A stretch of 64,000 nt of DNA from Paraglaciecola arctica (GTDB taxonomy: Bacteria; Pseudomonadota; Gammaproteobacteria; Enterobacterales; Alteromonadaceae): contig NZ_JAHKQO010000001.1 in NCBI RefSeq assembly GCF_018861065.1, positions 18,729 to 82,728 on the forward strand. Direction: 5' to 3'. Positions 1 to 9,642 of this stretch are shown piece after piece. The notes under the pieces are model-generated. The model made no database searches. It was given only the letters and a program-made list of their open reading frames with translations, and was not told the DNA's origin. Every line of letters starts with the position of its first letter. The stretch's first letter is position 1. The position numbers and the translations under genes are program-made.

Positions 1-22
1 TAAATTTACTCACATTAATCCT

Positions 23-3004
23 TTAGAAGGTAAATGCTGCCGTCAGTTGAACACGACGTGGATTTTCATGGCTACGGTATTCACCTAACGCTGAATCGCT
101 GTAGCGTGGTTGAGGGTTATAACCAGTTTGTTTGTCAAAGACATTGAATACGTCTACACGAAGATTAAATCCGTATCTTCCTGAAATATCAAATTTCTGA
201 GTGTAATTCAAATCCAACTGCCAGTGACTTGGTGTGTTGCGGCTACCACGGGGCTCCAAATACTGAGTGCTTGCCCATTGATGCGCCCAAGTGTGACCAG
301 ATTGCCAGTAAGCCAAGTAACCAAGCGATGCATTCCACGGAAAATTGTAGGCACCGTAGCTTTTAACTTGCCAAGGACGGTTTGCTCGTAAATTACCATT
401 AGTGTAGCTACCCCATAATTGCCCGTAATAGCTGTCTCCAATATTCGAAGACCCAATGAATGTAGCTTGGTCATTGTTGAAACGAGTGGTTCCATCTTGG
501 TCAAAATTGCCATAATAATGACTCCAGACTATTGACGAGGTAGAAAAGAAGTTCTCAGACTGATAGTCGACTTCCATACTCGCTTCTAGATACTTTGTAT
601 AAGCCCCTTCTAGCTGAGCAATAACGTATGTATCCTCTCCAGTCAGGTTGTTAACTGGAATATAGAGATCTTTTGGGTCTGGTGAGTCAAATTTACAATT
701 GGCCGCATCAGCAACCAAGTCTGGATACAAATCTTCAAACCCAGCATAAAGGTCTTGGTAGTAGGCGCAATCATAAGTGATTCGAGAGTTGTTGTTAGTA
801 TCTTCCCAATAGTTCCAAGTACGACGATAGCGAAGGTGGTTACGAATAGTCCAGTTGTCTTGGAATGCTGTTTGGTGACCCACAATAAACTCTTGTACTG
901 TTCTTGGGTTTAGGTCTTCAGCAAAGAGCTTTCCTGTAGATGAAACATTGGTTTGAGAGTCAAGGAAACTGCCGTTTTCATCAAAGTAAACCCAAGTAGT
1001 ACTGCCACCAGTACTTCGATCCCAAGAGGCCGCGCGAGCAAGAGAGCTGACCGACGGATTGTATCTTGCAAAGCTTACGAATGCTGAAGCATCGGGACTG
1101 TAGTCCCAAGTTACAGTTAAGCGCGGTTGGAAGGTTTCACTGAAGCCAATTTTTTTCATTACGTAGGACTGACCGCGTGCTTCTTCCCAGCCAGAGGTTG
1201 TGTCGGCACGACGTAACCCTTGACCAATTATCTCATCTTGGCTCAGCAAAAAGCCTACATCAAAGGTAAAATCGTCCCAATATATGGTGTCGTTTACAGC
1301 AATGTTTATTGATTTAGATGCTGAAACCAGTGGACCAGTTAAGCCACCTGCATCGAAGCCACGGGTTTGCACTGTTGCTCTATAAGCAGTACCCACTGGA
1401 ACGGGATCGCCATCGGGTGCAACAATGCCGCCATCGTCGTAGTCTATGCCACCCCAATACGCAATGGATCCCCAGCCATTAGATACACGAAACAGCTCTT
1501 CAGATCCTTCTTCTTGTTGAATACCAAAATGAAGTTCATGTGACGTATTGCCAATATCCATAACGTGATTTAACGACATTTCAATGGTTTTACCCAAATA
1601 AGCGTTATCATTAATAGTCGAAGCAGCACCTACACTACCAAGAGCTTCACCGTTGATACCATATTGAGCGATAAGAGGGGCTGCGCCAGCATTGTAGGCA
1701 TCGATTAACGCTTGTTCATTAGCGTCAGCACCGGTTCTGATTTCAAGGTCTGGCACGGTAAAGTAACCCTGTGACGCTAAATCTGAAAGATCCAATGAAC
1801 TACCTGACTGGCCACTAAATCCTAGATTTGTAATTGGGAACGAACCAGCCGATTGTTTACTGTCTGCATAAGACATGTTGAAAGTGGTATCGTCATTAAT
1901 GATCCATGACCCATCAATCACCAATACTTCAAATTCGTCAACACCGTCTTTTGCTGTAGATGCCGGATTATTTTCGTATATTTCTTGGTTAGTGGTGGTC
2001 ACTTCAGAACTTCGATAACTAGCATTAATCAAAACGTCATCAATTGGCGTCCATGTTAACTTACCGAAGTATTCTTCACGCTCATTGGTAATATCAGGAA
2101 GATCGCCTCGAGCGTTTGTGCCACTTTCTTTTGAATCGTCACGTGTGTAATACGAACCGTAAAAATAGAGTTGGTCTTCAATAAGTGGTCCACCTGCTCC
2201 TAAAGTGATGTAAGCGATGTCGTCCTCTGTACTTAGACCGTCTTCGTCATCTGCTTGCCAAGAACCTTTTTGCAGACGATAAGTAATATCACCCTTAAAT
2301 TCATCGGTTCCTGATTTACTTTCAGTATTTAAAGTTACGCCAGCATTTCGATTAAATCCGACAGCTCTAGCACCGCCACGCTCGACAGATACGTGTGCAA
2401 TGTCATGGGTTGATGGGGACGAAGCTAAAAAACCAAACAAAGGAGTAGAAAGGTTCGCGCCATCCATTTTGTAGCCGTTATCCTGGCCGCTTGCACCTGC
2501 ACTTGGACCACGTACACTGTCAGAGGTGACTTGAACACCAGGCATTAAACGCAGTAACGAGCTGTATTCAACAGCGGTCGGTAGCACATCTAAAGCGTCT
2601 GAATTAAGTGAGTTACCCAGTGAAGCATTGGTTGAAGTGGTTAAAGCTTGCCCATAAACCACTATTTGTTCTGTGTTGGTAGAGCCTAGTTGAAAGTCAA
2701 GTGTCTTTTTCTGCTCAAGCAGCACAGAAGTGTTGATAGTTTCCGACTGATTATTAGCTGAAGTAAAGGTTATTACGTAATTACCTGGCGGTAAAAGTTG
2801 TAGACGGTAACTACCATTGGCATTGGATGTAGATTTTCGGGCTCTAGGTAATACATCACCTTTAGCTTCGATCATCACGCCTTCAACTGGTAAACCGTCC
2901 GGCCCAGTTATTTTCCCTACAATTTCACCTACCTGTGCTGCATTTGCGTTCATTCCTAATAGAAGCAATGCAAATAGTGAAAAGGATCGCAAAGCATATT
3001 TCAT
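23..3004 (-). CDS. TonB-dependent receptor, Oar-like, with N-terminal carboxypeptidase-regulatory-like domain
   Basis: Outer-membrane receptor of about 993 residues, expected to import a substrate into the periplasm using TonB energy. Residues 1-23 form a signal peptide (MKYALRSFSLFALLLLG, cleavage near NANAA). Residues 24-105 look like a CarboxypepD_reg/Ig-like domain (GKITGPDGLPVEG, then GSYRLQLLPPGNYVITF). A plug domain (RLMPGV, GYKMDGANLS, VSVERGGARAVGF) and a long beta-barrel ending in AAFTF follow. I start at the ATG ending at 3004 because AAGGGG lies just upstream and a signal peptide begins there. An in-frame start at 3106 would add 34 residues ahead of the signal peptide. It is divergent from the peptidoglycan-scavenging operon, so a linked role is possible but unproven. 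The family call is firm; the substrate is unknown. Confidence 0.88.
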   Translation of the reverse strand: MKYALRSFSLFALLLLGMNANAAQVGEIVGKITGPDGLPVEGVMIEAKGDVLPRARKSTSNANGSYRLQLLPPGNYVITFTSANNQSETINTSVLLEQKKTLDFQLGSTNTEQIVVYGQALTTSTNASLGNSLNSDALDVLPTAVEYSSLLRLMPGVQVTSDSVRGPSAGASGQDNGYKMDGANLSTPLFGFLASSPSTHDIAHVSVERGGARAVGFNRNAGVTLNTESKSGTDEFKGDITYRLQKGSWQADDEDGLSTEDDIAYITLGAGGPLIEDQLYFYGSYYTRDDSKESGTNARGDLPDITNEREEYFGKLTWTPIDDVLINASYRSSEVTTTNQEIYENNPASTAKDGVDEFEVLVIDGSWIINDDTTFNMSYADSKQSAGSFPITNLGFSGQSGSSLDLSDLASQGYFTVPDLEIRTGADANEQALIDAYNAGAAPLIAQYGINGEALGSVGAASTINDNAYLGKTIEMSLNHVMDIGNTSHELHFGIQQEEGSEELFRVSNGWGSIAYWGGIDYDDGGIVAPDGDPVPVGTAYRATVQTRGFDAGGLTGPLVSASKSINIAVNDTIYWDDFTFDVGFLLSQDEIIGQGLRRADTTSGWEEARGQSYVMKKIGFSETFQPRLTVTWDYSPDASAFVSFARYNPSVSSLARAASWDRSTGGSTTWVYFDENGSFLDSQTNVSSTGKLFAEDLNPRTVQEFIVGHQTAFQDNWTIRNHLRYRRTWNYWEDTNNNSRITYDCAYYQDLYAGFEDLYPDLVADAANCKFDSPDPKDLYIPVNNLTGEDTYVIAQLEGAYTKYLEASMEVDYQSENFFSTSSIVWSHYYGNFDQDGTTRFNNDQATFIGSSNIGDSYYGQLWGSYTNGNLRANRPWQVKSYGAYNFPWNASLGYLAYWQSGHTWAHQWASTQYLEPRGSRNTPSHWQLDLNYTQKFDISGRYGFNLRVDVFNVFDKQTGYNPQPRYSDSALGEYRSHENPRRVQLTAAFTF

Positions 3005-3511
3005 GATGTTCCCCTTAGTAAGGTATGAAACCCTAATTTTCTTCCGACAGCCTGATGTGAGCGCCGTTCTAAAATAGTTGTATGTTGTGTTGACATATGT
3101 TCTCACCTGTTTTTATTTATTGATAATAAGTGACATTGCTACTAAGAGTTCTGGTACAAACATTCTTGTAAGACTGATGACTTCGAGCAGAACACCTAAT
3201 GTTTACCAAATTATGGGTTAGGACGTCAAGAATAAAATTTTCTTTTTATTCCAATATTTTGTAATAATTTACCTTTTTTAGTAGTAGTGTTATAAAATTC
3301 TAAATATTACAGTAACGTACAGTCCCCGTTTTTGTTTGCTTTGAATCGATTGACGCTAGATTATTTAAATTTTAGCCCTGAATAATTTGCAGTAGATTCA
3401 TTTAATTTTGTTACGAGTATAGAAGATAGTTATTCGTTAATGGTAGTTTAATCAAAGTTAAATTATTCAAAAATGCAAACCAAAACTGTTAATTATTAGC
3501 AAGGTAAGTTT
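3005..3511. other. Divergent intergenic region between TonB receptor and amidase operon
   Basis: This AT-rich stretch of about 500 bases must hold the outward promoters of the receptor (minus) and the amidase operon (plus). I see no convincing ORF. An inverted repeat, GAATAAAA at 3230-3237 and TTTTATTC at 3244-3251, lies inside it. A TTGACG hexamer at 3350-3355 has no good -10 partner. No recognisable RpiR/MurR or LacI operator was found by eye. Confidence 0.4.
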
Positions 3512-5959
3512 ATGCAATGGCATTGGAAAAGAATATTGGTTCATGTTGGTCTAGGGACTTCATTGCTAAGTTGTAGTTTGCTTCCCATTGAAAAAATGCA
3601 ATCTCACAACTATAGCCATCGAGTAAAATTCCTAGTCATGCATTTTACTGCAATTGATTATGAAAAGTCGGTCACAGCCTTAGTGGATGAAGGCGGCTTG
3701 AGCTCTCATTATTTAATTCCCGAACGTTTTGATACGTCTTACCCAGAAGACAAATTAAAAATTTTGCAGTTGGTTGATGAAGACGAACGTGCGTGGCACG
3801 CTGGAAATAGCTTTTGGCAAGGGCGGGAGGAACTCAATGATCAGTCTATTGGCATTGAAATAGTCAATGTTCCCAGTTGTCAGCGGGCTAAATCGACTAG
3901 TAACGCGCCTAAGACTGAGCATGGCGTAAACAGGCTATGTTTGTTCCCTGATTACGACCCTAAACAAATTGAATTGCTTATTGAATTATCCAAGCAGATT
4001 CTTGAGCGTAATCCTGATATTAGCCCAACGGGTGTAGTCGGGCATTCAGATATTGCACCAAGCCGTAAAAATGATCCCGGCCCGCGTTTCCCTTGGTATC
4101 AACTCTATAAAGCAGGAATTGGTGCTTGGTACGATAACGATACAATTAACCATTATTGGCAGATGTTTAATGATGCACCACCAAGTTTAGCGCTAGTACA
4201 GCGGGCACTGCGTGTTTATGGCTATGGTGTAACTGAAACAGGGCAGCTTGATCAATCGACGCTGGACACTATGTCTGCATTTCAAATGCATTTTTTACCT
4301 TGGACAGTTACCGGTCAACCCGACAGTAAAACAGCTGCGGCACTATTTGCCTTAGTAGACAAATATTTCCCCAACAAACTTCAGCGCTTGATGACAGCAT
4401 ACAAAAAAGAACAAATCGTCAAACCTGTTGCAGTGGTGAACTTGAATCATGGTCAAATAGATACAGTCTTCCCAGAAGTCAACCGCAGTACACGGCAGTT
4501 GGTCAACGATCGAGCTGTATTTAAAGCTTATCAAGGTAAAGGGGAAATCATCATTGATAATGTTGATGCTGAGACAGCTGACGTGTTTGTTAATGGTCAG
4601 AAACTTAATATTACCCAGCCCTTTAAACCCTATCAACGTTATCAATATAGTTTGTCGCGCCGCACTCGTAATAAAGAAAACACGCTGCGAGTAGAAAATA
4701 TCTTGCCTGAAGGTGCCAGTCTGAATATTAGGATCCCGTATCCTACGTTGATAGATGTCACCGCTAAAAACACCAAACGGTTTTTGGCGGTAGATGAACT
4801 GATTAATAAAGACATTCAACAAGGATTCCCTGGCGCGGTTTTAATGGTGATTAAGGATGGACAAATTCTTAAACATAGCGCCTATGGCGTGGCCCGGCAA
4901 TATGCCGATGGTGGCGAGTCATTGGCACAACCGGTGCCAATGACCACAGATACAATATTTGATTTAGCTTCAAATACTAAAATGTTTGCGACTAACTTGG
5001 CATTAATGAAGTTAATGAGTGAAAAAAAACTGGATGTGACTAAGCCGGTTGGTTTTTATTTACCAGAATACCGAGGACAAGGCCGTGAAACTCGCCTGGT
5101 TGAAGATTTACTGACACATACCGCTGGGTATGCGCCGCAAGTTCGTTTTTTTACCAAAGACAACAATCTAGGCCCTAACTTTTACTCACAAAATACTGAA
5201 CGTACCAAACGATTATTATTAACCAAGGTCCCTTTTGCTGCGAGCCGTAACAGCAAACGTATGTATAGCGACACCGATTATATGTTGTTAGGAATGTTAG
5301 TTGAACGCATTACTGGCACATCGCTGGATGGCTATGTTGAACAGCAAATTTATCGCCCTCTTGGATTAACCAATACGGTGTTTAATCCTTTGCAAAAGGG
5401 GTTTAGCAAGCAGCAATTTGCCGCCACTGAAATTCACGGAACCAGTCGCGGAAAACGTGTCGAGCACGACAATATTCGTAAGTATGTGTTGCAAGGAGAA
5501 GTGCATGATGAAAAAGCATTTTACTCCTTAGGAGGGGTTGCCGGCCATGCAGGGCTTTTCTCTACAGCCAAAGAAATAGGTGTATTGACGCAATTATTGC
5601 TAAACCGTGGCGGCTATGGCGAAAAACAAGTGGTCAAGCAAGGGGTATTAGATCTCTTTGTTAAACCCGATGAAGGTGATGGTACTTTTGGATTAGGTTG
5701 GCGACGCGCCAGTAATGGCAACCTTAAATGGCATTTTGGGCCTTACGCTAGCCCTTCTGCATACGGGCATACAGGTTGGACCGGTACAGTTACTGTAATT
5801 GATCCGCAACATGATTTGGCGATTATTCTGCTTACTAATGCTCGCCACACTCAGATTGTGGGGGATGATAAACATTACGAATTTGAAGGTAAAAAATTCG
5901 AAACGGGTAAATATGGCAGTGTCGTTTCTCTGGTTTATGAAGCTGTTTTGAATAATTGA
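3512..5959 (+). CDS. Lipoprotein fusing AmiD-type N-acetylmuramoyl-L-alanine amidase, peptidoglycan-binding domain and beta-lactamase-fold hydrolase
   Basis: Predicted periplasmic peptidoglycan-processing lipoprotein of 815 residues. The lipobox is LLSC with Cys21. Residues 36-210 match the Amidase_2 family: zinc-ligand candidates His44 (VMHFTA) and AWHAG, then LNDQSIGIEI and GHSDIAPSRKNDPGPRFPW, as in E. coli AmiD. Residues 215-290 resemble a PG_binding_1 domain. A spacer follows, and residues 445-810 form a serine beta-lactamase/PBP-like domain with SNTK (Ser487-Lys490), YSD (585-587) and HTG (753-755). AmiD alone is under 300 residues, so the C-terminal half is an added enzyme. It resembles the YfeW and Bacillus AmiE (YbbE) class, which are encoded beside murQ in other bacteria. 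GCAAGG precedes the start. It is the first gene of a probable four-gene operon. Whether both active sites work, and on what bonds, is inference. Confidence 0.85.
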   Translation: MQWHWKRILVHVGLGTSLLSCSLLPIEKMQSHNYSHRVKFLVMHFTAIDYEKSVTALVDEGGLSSHYLIPERFDTSYPEDKLKILQLVDEDERAWHAGNSFWQGREELNDQSIGIEIVNVPSCQRAKSTSNAPKTEHGVNRLCLFPDYDPKQIELLIELSKQILERNPDISPTGVVGHSDIAPSRKNDPGPRFPWYQLYKAGIGAWYDNDTINHYWQMFNDAPPSLALVQRALRVYGYGVTETGQLDQSTLDTMSAFQMHFLPWTVTGQPDSKTAAALFALVDKYFPNKLQRLMTAYKKEQIVKPVAVVNLNHGQIDTVFPEVNRSTRQLVNDRAVFKAYQGKGEIIIDNVDAETADVFVNGQKLNITQPFKPYQRYQYSLSRRTRNKENTLRVENILPEGASLNIRIPYPTLIDVTAKNTKRFLAVDELINKDIQQGFPGAVLMVIKDGQILKHSAYGVARQYADGGESLAQPVPMTTDTIFDLASNTKMFATNLALMKLMSEKKLDVTKPVGFYLPEYRGQGRETRLVEDLLTHTAGYAPQVRFFTKDNNLGPNFYSQNTERTKRLLLTKVPFAASRNSKRMYSDTDYMLLGMLVERITGTSLDGYVEQQIYRPLGLTNTVFNPLQKGFSKQQFAATEIHGTSRGKRVEHDNIRKYVLQGEVHDEKAFYSLGGVAGHAGLFSTAKEIGVLTQLLLNRGGYGEKQVVKQGVLDLFVKPDEGDGTFGLGWRRASNGNLKWHFGPYASPSAYGHTGWTGTVTVIDPQHDLAIILLTNARHTQIVGDDKHYEFEGKKFETGKYGSVVSLVYEAVLNN

Positions 5960-6080
5960 AATACGAAAAAATTTCGATTTTTCAGGGGGATGTAAGCCTT
6001 TTGAGGATTGTCCAAGCACTTAAAACCGGAATTTTATTGATGTTAATGAGAGTGATTGTTTTAAATAAATTATTATTAAT

Positions 6081-6108
6081 TTGCATCTTATTATGAATTG
6101 TATATTCT
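6081..6108 (+). promoter_or_regulatory. Possible internal promoter upstream of symporter
   Basis: TTGCAT at 6081-6086 and TATTCT at 6103-6108 are spaced by 16 bases in the 215-base gap before the symporter. The match to sigma-70 consensus is moderate in a very AT-rich context, so this is only a candidate. It would let the three downstream genes be expressed separately from the amidase fusion. Confidence 0.3.
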
Positions 6109-6174
6109 AATTGGAGAATGGATTTTGGCATTTAGCATCATAATTAAGAATAATTTTAAATAAGGCGTATCTTT

Positions 6175-7761
6175 ATGGGGGCACAGTTTGCTCTTGCTGA
6201 TTGGATTGTATTTGCAAGTTATGTAGGGTTACTTTTGGTCACCGGTTGGTACTTCAATCGTCAAAAGTCTGCCAATACTAAAGATTATTTTTTGGGCGGT
6301 AACCAAATGCCAGTTTGGTTGGTTGCGATATCTGTATTGGCTACATCGCAATCTGCTGCTACTTTTTTGGGCGGTCCAGACCAAGGTTATCGCTCAGACC
6401 TGTCTTATTTGGCAACCAATGTAGGGGCTTTTATCGCTGCTATTTTGGTGATGCGTTATTTTATCCCGCGATTTTATGAAAACAAAGTCTCTACCGTTTA
6501 TGAATTGCTAGAAAGTCAATTTGGCGAATCAGCCAAGAAACAGGCCGGATGTTTGTATTTATTTGGCAGAATATTTGCCAGCGGTGCGCGTCTTTATATG
6601 GCTGCAATCGCAGTCTCAATGATTTTATTCGGTGATATTGCTGCCGGTAGTGTCATTTCTGCCACTTTTATACTGGTGGCTGTAGGGCTAGGGTATTCGG
6701 TTATTGGTGGCATCAGAACTGTTATTTACAGTGATGTGATCCAATGTGTGGTTTATGTCACCGCTGCGTTTTTAGTGATTTATTTCTTACTGGTTTCTAT
6801 TCCTGCCGATTTCAGCGAAATATGGGCGGTGCTAGATAACCCTGGTGGCGATGAAAAGTCTAAGTTAACAATTTTTAACTGGGCTCTGGATTTTAGTTCG
6901 GCGGGTGTATTTAACATGTGGTCGGCACTGACCGGGTTTGTATTATTAAATATTGCCGCTTTTGGTCTAGACCAAGATATGACCCAGCGCGTTTTAACTT
7001 GTAAGAATGCTAAAGAAGGTGGGCGCTCTTTGTTGTTGTCAGTGGTGTTAGTGATCCCCGTGATGTTGTTGTTTATCGCCATTGGTCTTTTGCTTTATGT
7101 GTTTTACCAGCGCCCTGATTTGATGCTGGGCGGTGAAGCCGGCGCTGTAAATCAAACTTTTTCAGGAGAAAAAGTCACCATTTTTATGTATTACGTACTT
7201 AATGAGATGCCAGCCGGAGTGCGAGGTTTTGTGACTATTGGTGTAATTGCTGCCGCCCTTTCAACCTTAAATTCTGGATTGAATTCAATGGCCTCAGTGT
7301 TAGTGCAGGATATTTATCGTCCTTGGACATTAAAACGAAAAAAACACCATTCAGATAAACATTTTGTGCGAGCAGGGCAAGTGGCCATGGCTAGCGTAGC
7401 ATTAGTATTGGGTGCAATGGCTATTCTTTGCTATTTTTGGCAACAATTTAGTGACACACCTTTGCTTGCGTTTGCTTTAAGCGTGATGGTGTTTTCCTAT
7501 AGTGGATTGCTGGGCGTATTTGCGGCGGCCATATTTACAAAACGAGGCAACCAAACCACAGTTTTATGGGCACTAATATGTGGCTTTTGTGTTCCTTTAA
7601 TTTTTCAACCTTATATTATTCAATCAGTATTGCCTGCGCAGCATCATTTTGATTTAGGCTTCACTTGGCAGTTATGTATTGGAACCTTTATTTCATTTTT
7701 AGTGTGTATTTCAGGGAAGAAACAATCAGATGAACAGCAACTCTCTAAGGTGATCGTATAA
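6175..7761 (+). CDS. Sodium:solute symporter (SSS family), probable amino-sugar transporter
   Basis: Inner-membrane Na+-coupled importer of 528 residues with 13 or more hydrophobic segments across its length, the usual size of the SSS family. Visible family features are the N-terminal YFLGG followed by small residues in [15 protein letters not shown], the central [18 protein letters not shown] segment (compare the QRTLAAK segment of sugar symporters) and the conserved [25 protein letters not shown]. The stop codon overlaps the next start by one base (TAATG) with AAGGTGA just upstream, so translation is probably coupled to the kinase-MurQ gene. From context the cargo is probably MurNAc or a related cell-wall sugar. 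In E. coli that step uses the PTS transporter MurP, which is absent here. Family assignment is strong; substrate is inferred. Confidence 0.85.
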   Translation: MGAQFALADWIVFASYVGLLLVTGWYFNRQKSANTKDYFLGGNQMPVWLVAISVLATSQSAATFLGGPDQGYRSDLSYLATNVGAFIAAILVMRYFIPRFYENKVSTVYELLESQFGESAKKQAGCLYLFGRIFASGARLYMAAIAVSMILFGDIAAGSVISATFILVAVGLGYSVIGGIRTVIYSDVIQCVVYVTAAFLVIYFLLVSIPADFSEIWAVLDNPGGDEKSKLTIFNWALDFSSAGVFNMWSALTGFVLLNIAAFGLDQDMTQRVLTCKNAKEGGRSLLLSVVLVIPVMLLFIAIGLLLYVFYQRPDLMLGGEAGAVNQTFSGEKVTIFMYYVLNEMPAGVRGFVTIGVIAAALSTLNSGLNSMASVLVQDIYRPWTLKRKKHHSDKHFVRAGQVAMASVALVLGAMAILCYFWQQFSDTPLLAFALSVMVFSYSGLLGVFAAAIFTKRGNQTTVLWALICGFCVPLIFQPYIIQSVLPAQHHFDLGFTWQLCIGTFISFLVCISGKKQSDEQQLSKVIV

Positions 7762-9605
7762 TGTCGTGTGAATATATTATTGGTGTCGATGGTGGCGGCA
7801 CAAAAACTTACGGTCGTATTCAAAATTTACAAAGTGGCGAACAGTTTGAAGTAAAAGGTGGGCCGTCTTCGTTAACCAACGACTTTGATTCTGCTAGAGA
7901 GACCATTATCTCTATTCTATTACAATTGATGACGGCTTTTGATTGTAAGGCTGAACAGGTTTCAGTAGTGGTGGGAGTGGCAGGCGGAGGCGTTGCACAT
8001 CAAGCCGAAAAGTTGCAGCATGTTATGCCGATTACATTTGCCTCATTGATGGTTTGCAATGACGCTAAAACCTCTTTGTACGGTGCCAACCATGCGGCAC
8101 CAATTAGTGTTGTTGCTCTTGGTACGGGCTCGGTAGGGGCGCGGTTAGATGCAGATTATAACGAGCATTATTATGGTGGTTGGGGATTTCCAATTGGAGA
8201 CCACGGTGGCGGGGCACAATTGGGCTTTAGTGCGGTTCAAATCCTACTAGATGATTACGATAATGAAGGTAAACCTGTAAGCTCACTATCGCAACAAGTG
8301 TTATCGCATATTGGTAAAAGCCAAGAGGATGTGGCGAATTGGCTGCGTAAAGCGTCGCCTAAAATGTTTGCTGAAATGTGCCCGATAGTATTTGATTTAG
8401 CCGATAGTTGTGATGCAGCGAAACAGGTAGTCGATAAACACACTCGGGCATGTGAAGCGCTAATTTTAACGACTAGAAAAGAGTCACTATCTGCCGTTGT
8501 TTTATTGGGTGGTTTAGCTCAGCCTACGCTTAAATATCTATCACCCGAAATTGCTGAGTTTTGTGTTTTATCATCCGGTACCGCCCTAGACGGTGCCTGT
8601 ATTTTGGCGAAAAAGAATAGTGACAATGTACAATCAAAAGTAGATAACGATCACAGCGAATCGTCGAATCAATTTACAGATGAAAGTGATTATTCATTAT
8701 TAAATCAATTGGATAGCATGGTATCTGAAGGGCGTAATCCAGATACCATGGATATTGATTTGATGGACAGTAAACAAATTCTAACGCAAATTAATAATGA
8801 GGATCGAAAAGTCCCATTAGCGATAGAAAAATGTATTGAACCCATTAGTGAAGCAGTTGAAGCCGTTGTGGAAGCGTTTAAGGTGGGTGGTCGACTTGTG
8901 TATATCGGTGCTGGTACAAGTGGACGGTTGGGGATCTTAGATGCGGTTGAATGTCCGCCAACCTTTAGTATTCCATCAGAACAAGTCGTTGGGCTAATCG
9001 CAGGTGGCAATAAGGCGATTCTTAAAGCGGTAGAAGGAGCAGAGGATGATCCGCAAATGGGCATTGATGATCTTAAGCATATTCAATTCTGTGACAAAGA
9101 TGTATTAGTGGGAATTGCTGCAAGTGGCCGCACCCCTTATGTCATTGGTTCCTTGGACTATGCCAAGAGCATAGGGGCGAAAACTGTCAGTCTGAGTTGT
9201 AACCCAGGTTCTGAGATAGACAAACATGCCGACATTGCTATTTGTCCAGTGGTAGGCCCCGAAGTCTTGACTGGTTCTACTCGAATGAAATCCGGTACTG
9301 CACAAAAATTAGTATTAAATATGATCACTACCGCCAGTATGATCCGTTCAGGAAAAAGTTACGAGAATTTGATGGTTGATGTCAGTGCCAGCAATAAGAA
9401 ATTACATATGCGAGCAATTCGTATTGTGATGCAGGCAACGCAGGTTGACGCCTATACCGCAGAACAAGCGTTGAAAAAGACTAACTTTATGGTAAAGCTT
9501 TCTATCTTGCATATTTTAACGGGTGTTGAGCCACATTTAGGACGAAAAATCTTGCAACAAAATGACGGTTTTTTGCGTCGTTCTGTGGCGGCTTTAAATA
9601 CCTAG
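7761..9605 (+). CDS. murQ: Bifunctional BadF/BadG-type amino-sugar kinase fused to N-acetylmuramic acid 6-phosphate etherase (MurQ)
   Basis: Cytoplasmic enzyme of 614 residues. Residues 1-285 are an ASKHA-fold kinase of the N-acetylglucosamine kinase/MurK type: GVDGGGTKT at the N-terminus, [23 protein letters not shown] and a late LLGGLAQP. A low-complexity linker near 285-310 leads to a full MurQ domain: GAGTSGRLG at 383-391 followed by [10 protein letters not shown], then [13 protein letters not shown] and [18 protein letters not shown], all MurQ signatures. Expected chemistry: the kinase phosphorylates imported MurNAc (perhaps also GlcNAc), and MurQ cleaves the D-lactyl ether to GlcNAc-6-P and D-lactate. 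E. coli MurQ is about 298 residues and stands alone, and Clostridium encodes MurK and MurQ separately. The gene overlaps the symporter stop by one base. The etherase call is very firm; the kinase substrate is inferred. Confidence 0.9.
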   Translation: MSCEYIIGVDGGGTKTYGRIQNLQSGEQFEVKGGPSSLTNDFDSARETIISILLQLMTAFDCKAEQVSVVVGVAGGGVAHQAEKLQHVMPITFASLMVCNDAKTSLYGANHAAPISVVALGTGSVGARLDADYNEHYYGGWGFPIGDHGGGAQLGFSAVQILLDDYDNEGKPVSSLSQQVLSHIGKSQEDVANWLRKASPKMFAEMCPIVFDLADSCDAAKQVVDKHTRACEALILTTRKESLSAVVLLGGLAQPTLKYLSPEIAEFCVLSSGTALDGACILAKKNSDNVQSKVDNDHSESSNQFTDESDYSLLNQLDSMVSEGRNPDTMDIDLMDSKQILTQINNEDRKVPLAIEKCIEPISEAVEAVVEAFKVGGRLVYIGAGTSGRLGILDAVECPPTFSIPSEQVVGLIAGGNKAILKAVEGAEDDPQMGIDDLKHIQFCDKDVLVGIAASGRTPYVIGSLDYAKSIGAKTVSLSCNPGSEIDKHADIAICPVVGPEVLTGSTRMKSGTAQKLVLNMITTASMIRSGKSYENLMVDVSASNKKLHMRAIRIVMQATQVDAYTAEQALKKTNFMVKLSILHILTGVEPHLGRKILQQNDGFLRRSVAALNT

Positions 9606-9642
9606 GATTAGCGCGGTCAATTTTACTTTATTAAAAACGAGC

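Noticed and set aside
3230..3251. GAATAAAA/TTTTATTC inverted repeat as a terminator or operator
   Set aside because: It is entirely A/T apart from the end bases, lies in an AT-rich gap and follows no gene end on either strand, so chance is likely.
4352..4822. Long antisense frame inside the amidase fusion gene
   Set aside because: It lies opposite well-supported domains and has no family features. The same applies to other antisense frames opposite uvrC, the RND pump, recB and recD.
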